From Bacteroides luhongzhouii (lineage in GTDB: Bacteria; Bacteroidota; Bacteroidia; Bacteroidales; Bacteroidaceae), in the NCBI RefSeq assembly GCF_009193295.2, contig NZ_CP059973.1:2790001-2854000 (forward strand): a stretch of 64,000 nt of DNA, in the 5' to 3' direction. Under the pieces are notes generated by a model, which saw only the letters and a program-made list of their open reading frames with translations, was not told the DNA's origin and did no database searches. Within the stretch, counting starts at the first letter, position 1. The number at the start of each line of letters is the position of its first letter. A program made the translations under genes and the position numbers. Below, piece by piece: positions 54,091 through 62,942 of this stretch.

Positions 54091-54891
54091 TTATTTTATG
54101 GCTTCCCGTATCCTGACTAACTTCGTTAACAGCCCTTCCAGAAGGTCTAACTTTAGCATATTGGCACCGTCACTTTTAGCTACCGCAGGATTCTCATGTG
54201 TCTCGATGAATATTCCGTCAGCTCCCACGGCAATACCAGCTTTGGCTACGGTCTCTATCAGTTGCGGCATTCCACCGGTTACTCCACTGGTCTGGTTAGG
54301 CTGCTGCAAGGAATGGGTCACATCCAGGATAACCGGATAACCGAATGATTGCATTTCAGGGATGCCACGATAGTCTACCACAAGATCCTGATAGCCGAAA
54401 GTCGTCCCACGTTCGGTGAGCATCACATTCTTGTTTCCGGCTTCCACCACTTTGTCGGCAGCAAACTGCATCGCCAACGGAGAAAGGAACTGTCCTTTCT
54501 TGATATTGATTGTCTTTCCGGTTTTTGCCGCTGCAACCAACAAATCGGTCTGGCGGCAAAGGAAAGCCGGGATTTGAAGTACGTCTACATATTCGGCTGC
54601 CATTGCAGCTTCATCTGCGGTGTGAATATCCGTCACGGTGGGCACTCCGAAAGTCTCATGTACCTTTCTTAATATTTTGAGTGCTTTCTCGTCACCGATA
54701 CCTGTAAATGAATCCAGGCGTGAGCGGTTTGCCTTGCGGTAAGAGCCTTTGAATACATAGGGAATTTGCAGAGTTTCGGTGATCTTTACTACTCGTTCGG
54801 CAATGCGCATTGCCATCTCTTCACCTTCTATTACACATGGACCCGCCAGTAGAAAGAAATTACCGGCAGGATTGTTCTTAAGTTCTATCAT
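54091..54891 (-). CDS. kdsA: 3-deoxy-8-phosphooctulonate synthase (KDO-8-P synthase)
   Basis: Condenses arabinose-5-phosphate and PEP for lipopolysaccharide core synthesis. The 266-residue TIM barrel has FFLLAGPCVIEGEE, YVFKGSYRKANRSR, VPTVTDIHTADEA, INIKKGQFLSPLAMQ, and the C-terminal GADGIFIETHENPAVAKSDG. The frame is open 34 codons further to 54993 but that stretch enters the intergenic repeat; ATG 54891 (MIELKNNPAGN) is the family start. Confidence 0.97.
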   Translation of the reverse strand: MIELKNNPAGNFFLLAGPCVIEGEEMAMRIAERVVKITETLQIPYVFKGSYRKANRSRLDSFTGIGDEKALKILRKVHETFGVPTVTDIHTADEAAMAAEYVDVLQIPAFLCRQTDLLVAAAKTGKTINIKKGQFLSPLAMQFAADKVVEAGNKNVMLTERGTTFGYQDLVVDYRGIPEMQSFGYPVILDVTHSLQQPNQTSGVTGGMPQLIETVAKAGIAVGADGIFIETHENPAVAKSDGANMLKLDLLEGLLTKLVRIREAIK

Positions 54892-54920
54892 TTTTCTTAA
54901 TCTAATTATAAGTTTATTTT

Positions 54921-55003
54921 TCAGGCACGGATTGCGCGGACTATACTGCTTTTGCAGATTCAGATTTACTAAAAAACGTGTCATCCGCGTCATCCGTGCC
55001 TGA
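54921..55003. repeat. Intergenic palindromic repeat, GGCACGGATT family, copy 2
   Basis: Perfect 12-bp arms (54921-54932 with 54992-55003), with the similarity continuing inward (acggattgcgcgga against tccgcgtcatccgt) to about 19 bp with mismatches. Same arms as 18604-18670. It ends 6 bp after the kinase-gene stop. Confidence 0.78.
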
Positions 55004-55008
55004 AATTA

Positions 55009-55935
55009 TCAATTTGGAATAATAAGCGTTGTCTTTTCCGAAAGTACCCCTACTTCCAGCGGAAAATGTCTGGGCAACAACCGCCCGTCCAAATCCACAG
55101 CTGCATTTTGTGCCCGTAGTACTTTCACTTTCTTTGTCCGGTAGCTTTTCACTACCTTATGATTCAGGATTCTTCCTTGAATCAGCATCCATAGTCCGGA
55201 AATGATTTGCAGGAATTCCGGGCGGTAGATAACGGAGACATCCAGCCATCCGTTATAAGGAACGGCACTAGGCGTCTGTCCCCATCCCCAGGCACTGCCT
55301 ATGCATACCGTCATGATGCGTCCGCGGATATGTTCGTCATTAATGCGGAGGTGCATTCTGTATAGTTTCCGTTCAAATATAAGAGAAAACAGAGCGGCAA
55401 CGTAGGAAAGGAATTTCACTCCCCAGAAACGTTTGGTCTGATCGGTGATTTTAACGATTCGTGCCCCCAGTCCGATATTAACAGCATTGAGGAAGTAGCG
55501 GCGTTGATGTTCTTTTCCGTCATAGAAATTGCAGTAACCTACATCTATTTTTTTCAGCCGGTGGTTGATGATACAATCGACAGCCGGTTTGTATTCCGTG
55601 CCGAGTCCCCAATATTTGGCAAAGTCGTTTCCGATTCCATTCGGAATCATGCCGAGGGCGATGTTCTCTTTATCTTCGGCATCGGATAGCATAATGCCAT
55701 TGATGGCGTCATTCAATGCGCCATCACCGCCCACAATGACAATCGTGCGATAACCATTGTTGGCTAAAATCTTGGCGAGACGTTCCACCGAACCGAAACC
55801 TTCGGATTGTACATAGTCATAGTCCACGCCTTTGCTGTCCATGTATTCCTTAATTTCTTTCCAGCGCTTTTTTACCTTTCGGGTACCCGCTTTCGGGTTG
55901 TAAATCACTCCCCATTTTTTTGGTTCTACACTCAT
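55009..55935 (-). CDS. Diacylglycerol/lipid kinase-family protein
   Basis: A 308-residue DAGK-catalytic-domain protein: WGVIYNPKAGTRKVKKRW at the start, IVIVGGDGALNDAINGIML (GGDG nucleotide motif), MIPNGIGNDFAKYWGLG, and a beta-sandwich C-terminal domain. Members phosphorylate diacylglycerol, sphingoid bases or similar lipids; the last is plausible because Bacteroides make sphingolipids, but substrate cannot be read from sequence. Own -7 box overlapping the miaA stop codon. Confidence 0.88.
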   Translation of the reverse strand: MSVEPKKWGVIYNPKAGTRKVKKRWKEIKEYMDSKGVDYDYVQSEGFGSVERLAKILANNGYRTIVIVGGDGALNDAINGIMLSDAEDKENIALGMIPNGIGNDFAKYWGLGTEYKPAVDCIINHRLKKIDVGYCNFYDGKEHQRRYFLNAVNIGLGARIVKITDQTKRFWGVKFLSYVAALFSLIFERKLYRMHLRINDEHIRGRIMTVCIGSAWGWGQTPSAVPYNGWLDVSVIYRPEFLQIISGLWMLIQGRILNHKVVKSYRTKKVKVLRAQNAAVDLDGRLLPRHFPLEVGVLSEKTTLIIPN

Positions 55936-55984
55936 ATTTGTTATCTATCCTACTGTGTATTAAAAATCGCACTATAATAATTGA

Positions 55985-55992
55985 CAAAGATA
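55985..55992 (-). promoter_or_regulatory. -7 box (TATCTTTG) for the lipid-kinase gene
   Basis: Exact TAnnTTTG match immediately after the miaA stop codon; leader about 43 nt. Confidence 0.55.
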
Positions 55993-56913
55993 CTAATTCC
56001 CTTCCAGTTTCGCTTTTACAAAAGCTATCTTTTCTTCCATCGGCAGTTCCGCATTCATCCAATGGATGGTAAATCCTCTTCTTTCCATGCCGCGAAACCA
56101 GGTCATTTGCCGTTTGGCAAACTGATGGATCGCAATTTCCAGACCGTTGAACATCTCTTCATAGGTTAGTTTACCAATAACATATAATGTCAGGTATTTA
56201 TATTCCAACCCATAATAGATTAAATCATCCGGCGCAATTCCTTGTTCGATCAATCGCCGCACTTCGTCTATCATTCCTTCGTCCAACCGTTGTTTCAATC
56301 GTCGGGTGATCTTTTCACGACGCAGTTCCCGGTCAATATCCACTCCGATGATGAGGCTGTTCAATTTCGGAAATTCCCGTTCGGGAACCGGATGGACAGC
56401 ATAATATTCTTCAATCTCTATCGCACGGATAGCACGTTTCACGGTATCTACATCAGTGGAATTGTGCAATGTTTTGTACCGGCCTAATATTTCTGTCAAC
56501 TCTTCGAGCGAATGATTTGCCAAACGAGCACGTAATTCAGGATTTTCCGGTACGGGCATCAGCTTATATCCTTTTAGTACGGATTCCAGATACATACCTG
56601 TCCCTCCACATACAACGGGGAGACAGCCTTTTTGTTTGATTGCTTCGTAAGAAATCAGGAAATCGCGTTGATATTCGAATACATTATATTTATATCCGGG
56701 ATCTGCAATATCGATTAAATGATAGGGGATTGTACGTCCGTTTACTGTATAATCCACCAAGTCTTTCCCTGTACCGAGATCCATTCCACGATATATCTGT
56801 CGGGAATCGGCACTGATAATTTCTGTGTTGAGTTCGTAGGCCAAGGCAGCGGCAAAGGGAGTTTTACCCGAGGCTGTAGGTCCGAGTATGGCGATTAAAT
56901 CATAGTCCGGCAT
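55993..56913 (-). CDS. miaA: tRNA dimethylallyltransferase
   Basis: Adds an isopentenyl group to A37 of UNN-reading tRNAs. The 306-residue protein has P-loop ILGPTASGKTPFAAALAY, ISADSRQIYRGMDLGTG, VCGGTGMYLESVLKGY, and IHQFAKRQMTWFRG near the C-terminus. First gene of the minus-strand kdsA region, with a TAATTTTG box at 56935-56942. Confidence 0.97.
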   Translation of the reverse strand: MPDYDLIAILGPTASGKTPFAAALAYELNTEIISADSRQIYRGMDLGTGKDLVDYTVNGRTIPYHLIDIADPGYKYNVFEYQRDFLISYEAIKQKGCLPVVCGGTGMYLESVLKGYKLMPVPENPELRARLANHSLEELTEILGRYKTLHNSTDVDTVKRAIRAIEIEEYYAVHPVPEREFPKLNSLIIGVDIDRELRREKITRRLKQRLDEGMIDEVRRLIEQGIAPDDLIYYGLEYKYLTLYVIGKLTYEEMFNGLEIAIHQFAKRQMTWFRGMERRGFTIHWMNAELPMEEKIAFVKAKLEGN

Positions 56914-56934
56914 AGCTTCATTCTTTTATATCCG

Positions 56935-56942
56935 CAAAATTA
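56935..56942 (-). promoter_or_regulatory. -7 box (TAATTTTG) for miaA
   Basis: Exact TAnnTTTG match; leader about 15 nt. Confidence 0.55.
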
Positions 56943-57004
56943 CGAAATAATTTTAACCTGTCGGGTATTCAGAGGCTTTTTTATCAAGATAAGAGTTCTG
57001 GAAA

Positions 57005-57036
57005 TTTGCAGAAAAGGGTTGGAATGAGTATTTTTG
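57005..57036 (+). promoter_or_regulatory. Promoter of the transmembrane regulator gene
   Basis: TTTG (57005-57008), 20-bp spacer, TATTTTTG (57029-57036): a full-consensus Bacteroides promoter. Leader about 46 nt to the ATG at 57089. Confidence 0.7.
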
Positions 57037-57088
57037 TTTTTGTTAAGGCAAGTCAAGATGTGTTTAACCGGATTTTAAATCTGATTAT

Positions 57089-59911
57089 ATGATAAGATTT
57101 TATTCTCTATTCTTTTTATTTTTCTGGTGTACAAAGTTATACCCAATTTCTATAGATGAAGTAATCAGTAAACCTGTTCGCTTTTATACACCTTCTGAAT
57201 ATAAAAGTGATGCACAGGTGTGGGGTATCTCTAAAGGAGAAAGAGATGATGTTTATTTTGCAACTAATGAGGGAATTGTACTTTATGATGGGGTTCGATG
57301 GGAGAAATATGTGACTCCGAGTGAATGTATTATGAGAAATGTATTTTATGATGAGGAGAGTAAGATAACGTATAGTGGGGGAGTGAATGAGTTTGGATAT
57401 TGGAGATACGATGAATACGGTAATCTACAGTACACACTTTTATATGAGAATTCTCCAAATTCTCCAACTCAAGAGTTTTGGAAAATAGCCAAAGTGCCTG
57501 GAAGTCATTTGGTTTATTTTGAGTCTCCTTTATCTCTTCTGGTCTACGATGCAAAAACAGGTAAGATCACTCCACTGGCAGATGATGGAATGAGGTTTCA
57601 TTTTTTGTTTATTGTTGGTAATAAAGTTTATTTGCAGCAGAGTAACTATCTCTATCAATTGGATGGATATGAAAAACGAGTCGTTACAGATCAATTGGAA
57701 AATTTCTATTTGGTTTATATGGCTTTAACTAGCAGTGGAAAACTTCGTCTTTTTAGTTCAGAGAAGGGGGCATTGTTGCTGGATAGCAAAGGAAATATTG
57801 AGAAACATATCCCTTATGAGGCGGATATGAGGATCACGTCTATGAGTCGTTTGGGGAATGATTATTTGGTCGGTACTGGTAATACGGGCTTTTACAGAAT
57901 AGATGAGCGGGGAAATATCCTTTCGAAAGTAGGAGAGCAGTTGGGACTGAAGAATACAGTATTAAGTGTTGGGGTAAATAATAAAGGAGATATCTGGTTA
58001 GGGTTGAACGGAGGAATAATGATGATTGAGGAAAGTGTTAAGGAAGAATCTTTATTACTTGATCCCAAAGAAAATATAGGATATGTATATTGCGCTGTGA
58101 ATCAGAGGGATCAGTTGTATGTAGGAACTAACAAAGGACTTTTTCAGATAAATAAGAGAGAGGAAGAGGTTAGTTTTGTATTATTACCTCAATCCAAAGG
58201 ACAAGTCTGGAACTTGTATAATATAGGAAGTGAAGTCATTGTCGCACATAATAAAGGTCTATTCAGTGTCTCCAATGGTACATTCCGTGAAATAAAACAT
58301 AGTGGAGTTTATACTTTAGTTCCAGTCCCTTCTCGTCCAGGTTATTACATAAGTGGAAACTATGTAGGGCTTTCTCTTTATAAACTGAATGATGGTAAAC
58401 TGACGTTTCAAAACAATATATCCGGTTATGGTGATTTGGTGCAAAATTGTGCATTTGATAAAGATGGAAACTTATGGATTGCTCACTCAAGAAAAGATTA
58501 TATGCGACTTCGTTTTGATCATGCTTACACTACTATCACCGAATCTGAAATATATGCTGTACCGATGACAAAATCGAAGCGTGCGTTTTTGGTCAAAGTG
58601 GGGACCGATATTATTTTTCTAAATAATGAAGGAGGAGTATATAAATACAATGAATTGAATAATACCCTTCAACCAGATGAATATTATGCAACTTTATTGG
58701 AAACGATTAATCGAAATGCGTTAAAGGTTCAGGCGTTTGATGATCGTTTCTGGCAAATAAATGAAGAAGGCGTTTGTCTTTTGCAAAAGAATTACAATAA
58801 AGTGATGGTGAATTCAGGATTATTCGCCCGTATGAAAGATGAATTCATACCAAAGGGTTTTCGTAAAGTAATCCAGTTGGAAGATAGTATTTATGCTATT
58901 GGTTTGGAGAATGGATTGGGAATAATGAATATTACTGCATTGAACGGGCAACCTCCGATGAAGATGCCCTGTATCAGGAAAGCAGAAATCGTGGGAGAGT
59001 CTGAAAATCAGTTGTTAAGTTTGAACGAAGGGAATCTTTTTATTCCTGCTCATATCAATATGGTGCGGCTATGGTTGACTTCTCTGAATAGGGAACAGCA
59101 GTTGGAATATCGTATTGTAGAGCGTGGGGATAAGTGGGAAATCTCTTCCGGTGGTTATATTCAGTTGTCGTATCTTCATCCTGGTGATTTTACGTTAGAA
59201 GTCAGGAATAGTAATGGATATGGGATTTATTCGGATGTGAATAGTATCATGCTGCATGTTGCTTCACCATGGTACGCCACTGTTTATGCTTATTTACTTT
59301 ATGGGTTGCTCGTTATAGGTATAATATTTCTTATATATAGAGCTGTATTAATCCAGACAAGAAAAAAGGAAGAAGAAATACGTTTAAATGAAGAGAGAAA
59401 ACGGAAGGAGGAAATGGAACGTTATCAATTGAATTGTCTTCAGGAAGAACTAGGTAATAAGAATAGTAAGTTGATGAGTATCACTATGCTGGGGGTTCAG
59501 AATAATACATTCCTTAAAAAGATAAAGGAGGCCGTACAGGAAATTGATATAAGTCAGTCTCCTGCTACAAAACAGCAGGTGCAACGTTTGGTAAAGGAGA
59601 TTGAACGGCAATTAAACGATCAGAGCGGATGGGATAATTTTGTTGAACATTTTAATAATACATGTAATGGATTCTTTGATCGACTAACAGAAAAACATCC
59701 CAAGTTAACTAATAGTGATTTGAGATTATGTGCTTATATTCGCATGAATTTGAGTACGAAAGAAATAGCTTCTTTGATGAATGTCTCTTCCTCTTCTGTA
59801 GAAATGGCTAAGTACCGTTTAAGAAAAAAACTGGAGTTAGATGAATCGGTGGCTTTACCCTATTATCTGACTGAAATTATAGCAACATTAAAATCATTTG
59901 TAGATAAATGA
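57089..59911 (+). CDS. Membrane-spanning one-component regulator (propeller/Y_Y_Y/LuxR-type HTH)
   Basis: A 940-residue sensor-regulator. Signal or N-terminal helix, periplasmic beta-propeller repeats (about residues 30-640; GDIWLGLNGGIMMI, GNLWIAHSRKDY), Y_Y_Y domain (about 660-730), membrane helix (VYAYLLYGLLVIGIIFLIYRAV), coiled coil rich in Glu/Arg/Lys (about 760-790) and a C-terminal LuxR-like HTH (NSDLRLCAYIRMNLSTKEIASLMNVSSSSVEMAKYRL). No kinase or receiver, so it resembles SusR-type one-component regulators rather than an HTCS. It directly precedes GH16 and GH2 genes and probably activates them. Confidence 0.9.
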   Translation: MIRFYSLFFLFFWCTKLYPISIDEVISKPVRFYTPSEYKSDAQVWGISKGERDDVYFATNEGIVLYDGVRWEKYVTPSECIMRNVFYDEESKITYSGGVNEFGYWRYDEYGNLQYTLLYENSPNSPTQEFWKIAKVPGSHLVYFESPLSLLVYDAKTGKITPLADDGMRFHFLFIVGNKVYLQQSNYLYQLDGYEKRVVTDQLENFYLVYMALTSSGKLRLFSSEKGALLLDSKGNIEKHIPYEADMRITSMSRLGNDYLVGTGNTGFYRIDERGNILSKVGEQLGLKNTVLSVGVNNKGDIWLGLNGGIMMIEESVKEESLLLDPKENIGYVYCAVNQRDQLYVGTNKGLFQINKREEEVSFVLLPQSKGQVWNLYNIGSEVIVAHNKGLFSVSNGTFREIKHSGVYTLVPVPSRPGYYISGNYVGLSLYKLNDGKLTFQNNISGYGDLVQNCAFDKDGNLWIAHSRKDYMRLRFDHAYTTITESEIYAVPMTKSKRAFLVKVGTDIIFLNNEGGVYKYNELNNTLQPDEYYATLLETINRNALKVQAFDDRFWQINEEGVCLLQKNYNKVMVNSGLFARMKDEFIPKGFRKVIQLEDSIYAIGLENGLGIMNITALNGQPPMKMPCIRKAEIVGESENQLLSLNEGNLFIPAHINMVRLWLTSLNREQQLEYRIVERGDKWEISSGGYIQLSYLHPGDFTLEVRNSNGYGIYSDVNSIMLHVASPWYATVYAYLLYGLLVIGIIFLIYRAVLIQTRKKEEEIRLNEERKRKEEMERYQLNCLQEELGNKNSKLMSITMLGVQNNTFLKKIKEAVQEIDISQSPATKQQVQRLVKEIERQLNDQSGWDNFVEHFNNTCNGFFDRLTEKHPKLTNSDLRLCAYIRMNLSTKEIASLMNVSSSSVEMAKYRLRKKLELDESVALPYYLTEIIATLKSFVDK

Positions 59912-59912
59912 T

Positions 59913-60030
59913 TTGTAGGGGGATTTTGTTATATTTATCTATTTGAAATATAGCGGTTTGTGTGTTTATGTGTGAGGACTTGTAGGGGGTAGGTAATTTA
60001 CTTTTTTAAGGTTGTATAGTGTTTGTAGGG
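59913..60030. promoter_or_regulatory. Three TTGTAGGG direct repeats before the GH16 promoter
   Basis: TTGTAGGG occurs at 59913-59920, 59980-59987 and 60023-60030, the last ending 8 bp upstream of the -33 box. Likely candidate operator for the adjacent regulator; a chance cluster of an 8-mer in about 120 bp is improbable but not excluded. Confidence 0.5.
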
Positions 60031-60038
60031 CTTTAAAT

Positions 60039-60070
60039 TTTGGGTAGGAATTTAGAGCCTTCTATATTTG
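60039..60070 (+). promoter_or_regulatory. Promoter of the GH16-GH2 genes
   Basis: TTTG (60039-60042), 20-bp spacer, TATATTTG (60063-60070); leader about 18 nt to ATG 60095. Best consensus promoter in the window. Confidence 0.78.
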
Positions 60071-60094
60071 CATCAACCCAAAAAAAGTAATAGT

Positions 60095-60874
60095 ATGAGA
60101 AAAATTCTTTTAAATGCAATTTGCCTGTTGTTGTTTCAATTCACCTCTCTTTATGGTCAGCATCAGTTAATATGGAGTGATGAATTTAATTCGAAGCAAT
60201 TAGATCAAACAAACTGGACTGTTGCTTCCGGATATGGTTCACAAAACGACGGATGGGGAAATAATGAACTTCAAAATTATACTCCGGATAATCTCTCTTT
60301 CAAGAAAGGAAAACTAGTTATTACTGCTAAGAAAGTAGGCGATAACAAAAAGAGAGGAGATTATACTTCTTCCCGTATTTCTACAAAAAACAAACATTCC
60401 TTCTTGTATGGACGTATTGAAGCCCGGATGAAACTGGCTACAGGTATGGGAATATGGCCAGCCTTTTGGATGTTAGGGGCGGAGGGCGGATGGCCGGATG
60501 GAGGAGAGATTGATATAATGGAGTATGTAGGTTATCAACCGGGAGTGGTTCATTCGGCACTACATACACGTTCCAGTCATGGTGGTACTATCAATAAAAA
60601 ACATCTGGAAGTAAAAGGATTGGAGAAGGGATTTCATACTTATGGAATCAATTGGGATAAAAACAAGATAGAGTTTTATATTGATGATCCGTCAAAACCT
60701 TTCTATGTATATGCACCTGAAAAAAAAACACCTAAAAACTGGCCTTTTGACAAACCACATTATATTTTATTCAATTTGGCCGTAGGCGGAAATTGGGGAG
60801 GAAAAATGGGAGTTGATAATTCCATATTTCCACAGGATTTTATCATTGATTGGGTACGTGTGTACTCAAAATAA
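60095..60874 (+). CDS. GH16-family endo-beta-glycanase (laminarinase-type)
   Basis: A 259-residue secreted endo-enzyme with signal peptide ending YGQ. Catalytic beta-bulge motif GGEIDIMEYVG gives nucleophile Glu138, Asp140 and acid/base Glu143; WSDEFN at the start, LYGRIEARMKLATGMGIWPAFWML and NLAVGGNWGGKMG are subfamily-3-like. GH16_3 members include beta-1,3-glucanases and mucin O-glycanases, so the substrate could be laminarin-like glucan or poly-LacNAc; the two GH2 neighbours do not decide it. A TTG-initiated extension from 60068 starts inside the -7 box and is rejected. Confidence 0.92.
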   Translation: MRKILLNAICLLLFQFTSLYGQHQLIWSDEFNSKQLDQTNWTVASGYGSQNDGWGNNELQNYTPDNLSFKKGKLVITAKKVGDNKKRGDYTSSRISTKNKHSFLYGRIEARMKLATGMGIWPAFWMLGAEGGWPDGGEIDIMEYVGYQPGVVHSALHTRSSHGGTINKKHLEVKGLEKGFHTYGINWDKNKIEFYIDDPSKPFYVYAPEKKTPKNWPFDKPHYILFNLAVGGNWGGKMGVDNSIFPQDFIIDWVRVYSK

Positions 60875-60897
60875 ACTAATTGAATATACTGAATACT

Positions 60898-62931
60898 ATG
60901 AAACTAATTTATACTATTTTGATCTCATGTTGTTGGTTATTAAGTTATGCTAACTCGCAGCGATTTCCTATTAATGATAACTGGAAGTTTACTAAAGACA
61001 ATATAGATATTTCTTCGACATCTCAAAAAGTAGATTGGACAGACATAACCCTTCCTCATACTTGGAACGGACAAGATGGACAGGACGGTGGAGATAATTA
61101 TTACCGGGGGACGGGTTGGTATATGCACAATTTGAAGATAGATAAAAATGATCGTAATAAATGCCTTTATTTACGTTTTGGGGCAGCTAATTATGCAACA
61201 GAAGTATTTTTAAATGGAGTATCTGTTGGCACACACTTTGGCGGATACACAGCTTTTGCTTTTGATATTACTCCATTTGTCCGTTATGGTGCATCCAATC
61301 TATTATTGGTGAAAGTAAGCAATGCTGAAAATTTGGCTATACCTCCTCTTTCTGCTGATTTTACCTTTTTCGGGGGATTAATCCGTGGCTTGGAATTAAT
61401 AAAGAAAGATAAGGTACATTTCACTACTGAAGATTATGGCTCGAACGGTGTATATATTCGTCAAGATGTGGTGACAGATACAGAAGCCAAACTCTCTTTT
61501 ATCGCAAAAGTTCGTAATACTGATAAGAAAAAGCAAAAGGCAATAGTATCTTTCATTATAAAAGAACGGAATGGAGAGATATTGAAGGAGGGCAAGCAGG
61601 AAGTAATGATTCTTCCAGAGACTACAACATCCGTAACAAACACTTGCCAAATAGATAATCCTCATTTGTGGAATGGGAAGAAGGATCCTTATTTATATAT
61701 TGTGGAAGTCAATGTGATGGTTGGAACAAGAGTAATGGATAGCTATACTGTTCCTTTGGGAATACGTTATTATTCCATTGATCCGGAGAAAGGATTCATT
61801 CTAAACGGACATTCATATCCTTTGCGGGGAGTATCGCTACATGAAGAGAGAAGAGATAAAGGGAATGCGGTTAGCGATACCGAACGCAAAGAGGATATTG
61901 ATAGAATTGTTGCCATGGGTAGTAACTATATTCGTTTATCTCACTATCAACATGGAGATTTCACCTATCGTTATTTGGACTCATTAGGGATTGTTTGTTG
62001 GACAGAGACTCCGGTAATAAACAAGATAAAGGATACGGAGGAGTTTGCCATAAACTGTGAAACCGGGTTGAAAAGTTTGATTCGACAGTTGTATAATCAT
62101 CCTTCAATAGTAGTATGGGGAGTTTCTAATGAAATAAATTATAGGAAAGGTCCCAATCCGGTTCCGTTGATTGAAAGACTGAATAAATTGGTACATCAGG
62201 AAGATCCGACCCGACTTAGTACATTAGCTGCTATGTTTTCAGAAAGACCAACAAATTTCATAACTGATGTTTATTCCAATAATCGTTATGATGGATGGTA
62301 TTATAATACTGTGGAAGAGATAGGTACATTTGCTGATAAACTTCATCAGAAATATCCACAACGCTGTATTGGTTTTAGCGAATATGGGGCAGGAGCACAT
62401 CCATATCAACATCAGGAAGGAAAAGGGAAACCTGATATTGATGGACACTGGCATCCGGAAGCTTATCAGACCTATTTTCATGAAGGGTATTTGAAAGCTA
62501 TACAGCAACGTCCTTACTTATGGAGCACTTCCATATGGGCAGCCTATGATTTTGCTTCAGATAGTCGTAATGAAGGAAACCAACCTGGAATCAATGATAA
62601 AGGTTTAATTACTCATGACAGGCAAATAAAAAAAGATGCCTATTATTTTTATAAAGTCAATTGGAATCCGGAACCAATGGTGTATATCTGTGAGCGTCGG
62701 TTTACTAATCGTACTCAACCGGAAACTAGCTTGAAACTTTATTCAAATTGCGAAAGAGTGGTTTTGAAACTTAATGGGAAAGAAATTCCATTAGAGAAAG
62801 GGGAAAATCATGTATACTTATCCGGGAAAATCACTTTAAAATCCGGAGTAAATAATGTAGAAGCTTATGCTTATCAGGAAGATAAGCAGCTTGAAGATAA
62901 AGTTGTTTGGTATTATTTATCTGAAAAATAA
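60898..62931 (+). CDS. GH2-family glycosidase (beta-galactosidase/beta-glucuronidase type)
   Basis: A 677-residue exported enzyme (signal ending YANS). Jelly-roll (about 25-170), Ig-like (about 180-290), TIM barrel (about 295-600) with acid/base Glu412 in VVWGVSNEINY and nucleophile Glu495 in CIGFSEYGAGA, then a C-terminal beta domain. Exo-acting on beta-linked Gal, GlcA or Man. Frame opens at TTG 60880; ATG 60898 preferred. 23 bp after the GH16 gene and 11 bp before another GH2, so one operon. Confidence 0.92.
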   Translation: MKLIYTILISCCWLLSYANSQRFPINDNWKFTKDNIDISSTSQKVDWTDITLPHTWNGQDGQDGGDNYYRGTGWYMHNLKIDKNDRNKCLYLRFGAANYATEVFLNGVSVGTHFGGYTAFAFDITPFVRYGASNLLLVKVSNAENLAIPPLSADFTFFGGLIRGLELIKKDKVHFTTEDYGSNGVYIRQDVVTDTEAKLSFIAKVRNTDKKKQKAIVSFIIKERNGEILKEGKQEVMILPETTTSVTNTCQIDNPHLWNGKKDPYLYIVEVNVMVGTRVMDSYTVPLGIRYYSIDPEKGFILNGHSYPLRGVSLHEERRDKGNAVSDTERKEDIDRIVAMGSNYIRLSHYQHGDFTYRYLDSLGIVCWTETPVINKIKDTEEFAINCETGLKSLIRQLYNHPSIVVWGVSNEINYRKGPNPVPLIERLNKLVHQEDPTRLSTLAAMFSERPTNFITDVYSNNRYDGWYYNTVEEIGTFADKLHQKYPQRCIGFSEYGAGAHPYQHQEGKGKPDIDGHWHPEAYQTYFHEGYLKAIQQRPYLWSTSIWAAYDFASDSRNEGNQPGINDKGLITHDRQIKKDAYYFYKVNWNPEPMVYICERRFTNRTQPETSLKLYSNCERVVLKLNGKEIPLEKGENHVYLSGKITLKSGVNNVEAYAYQEDKQLEDKVVWYYLSEK

Positions 62932-62942
62932 AATAGAATGCT

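Noticed and set aside
54892..54993. N-terminal extension of kdsA
   Set aside because: Encoded by the palindromic repeat; the family N-terminus begins at 54891.
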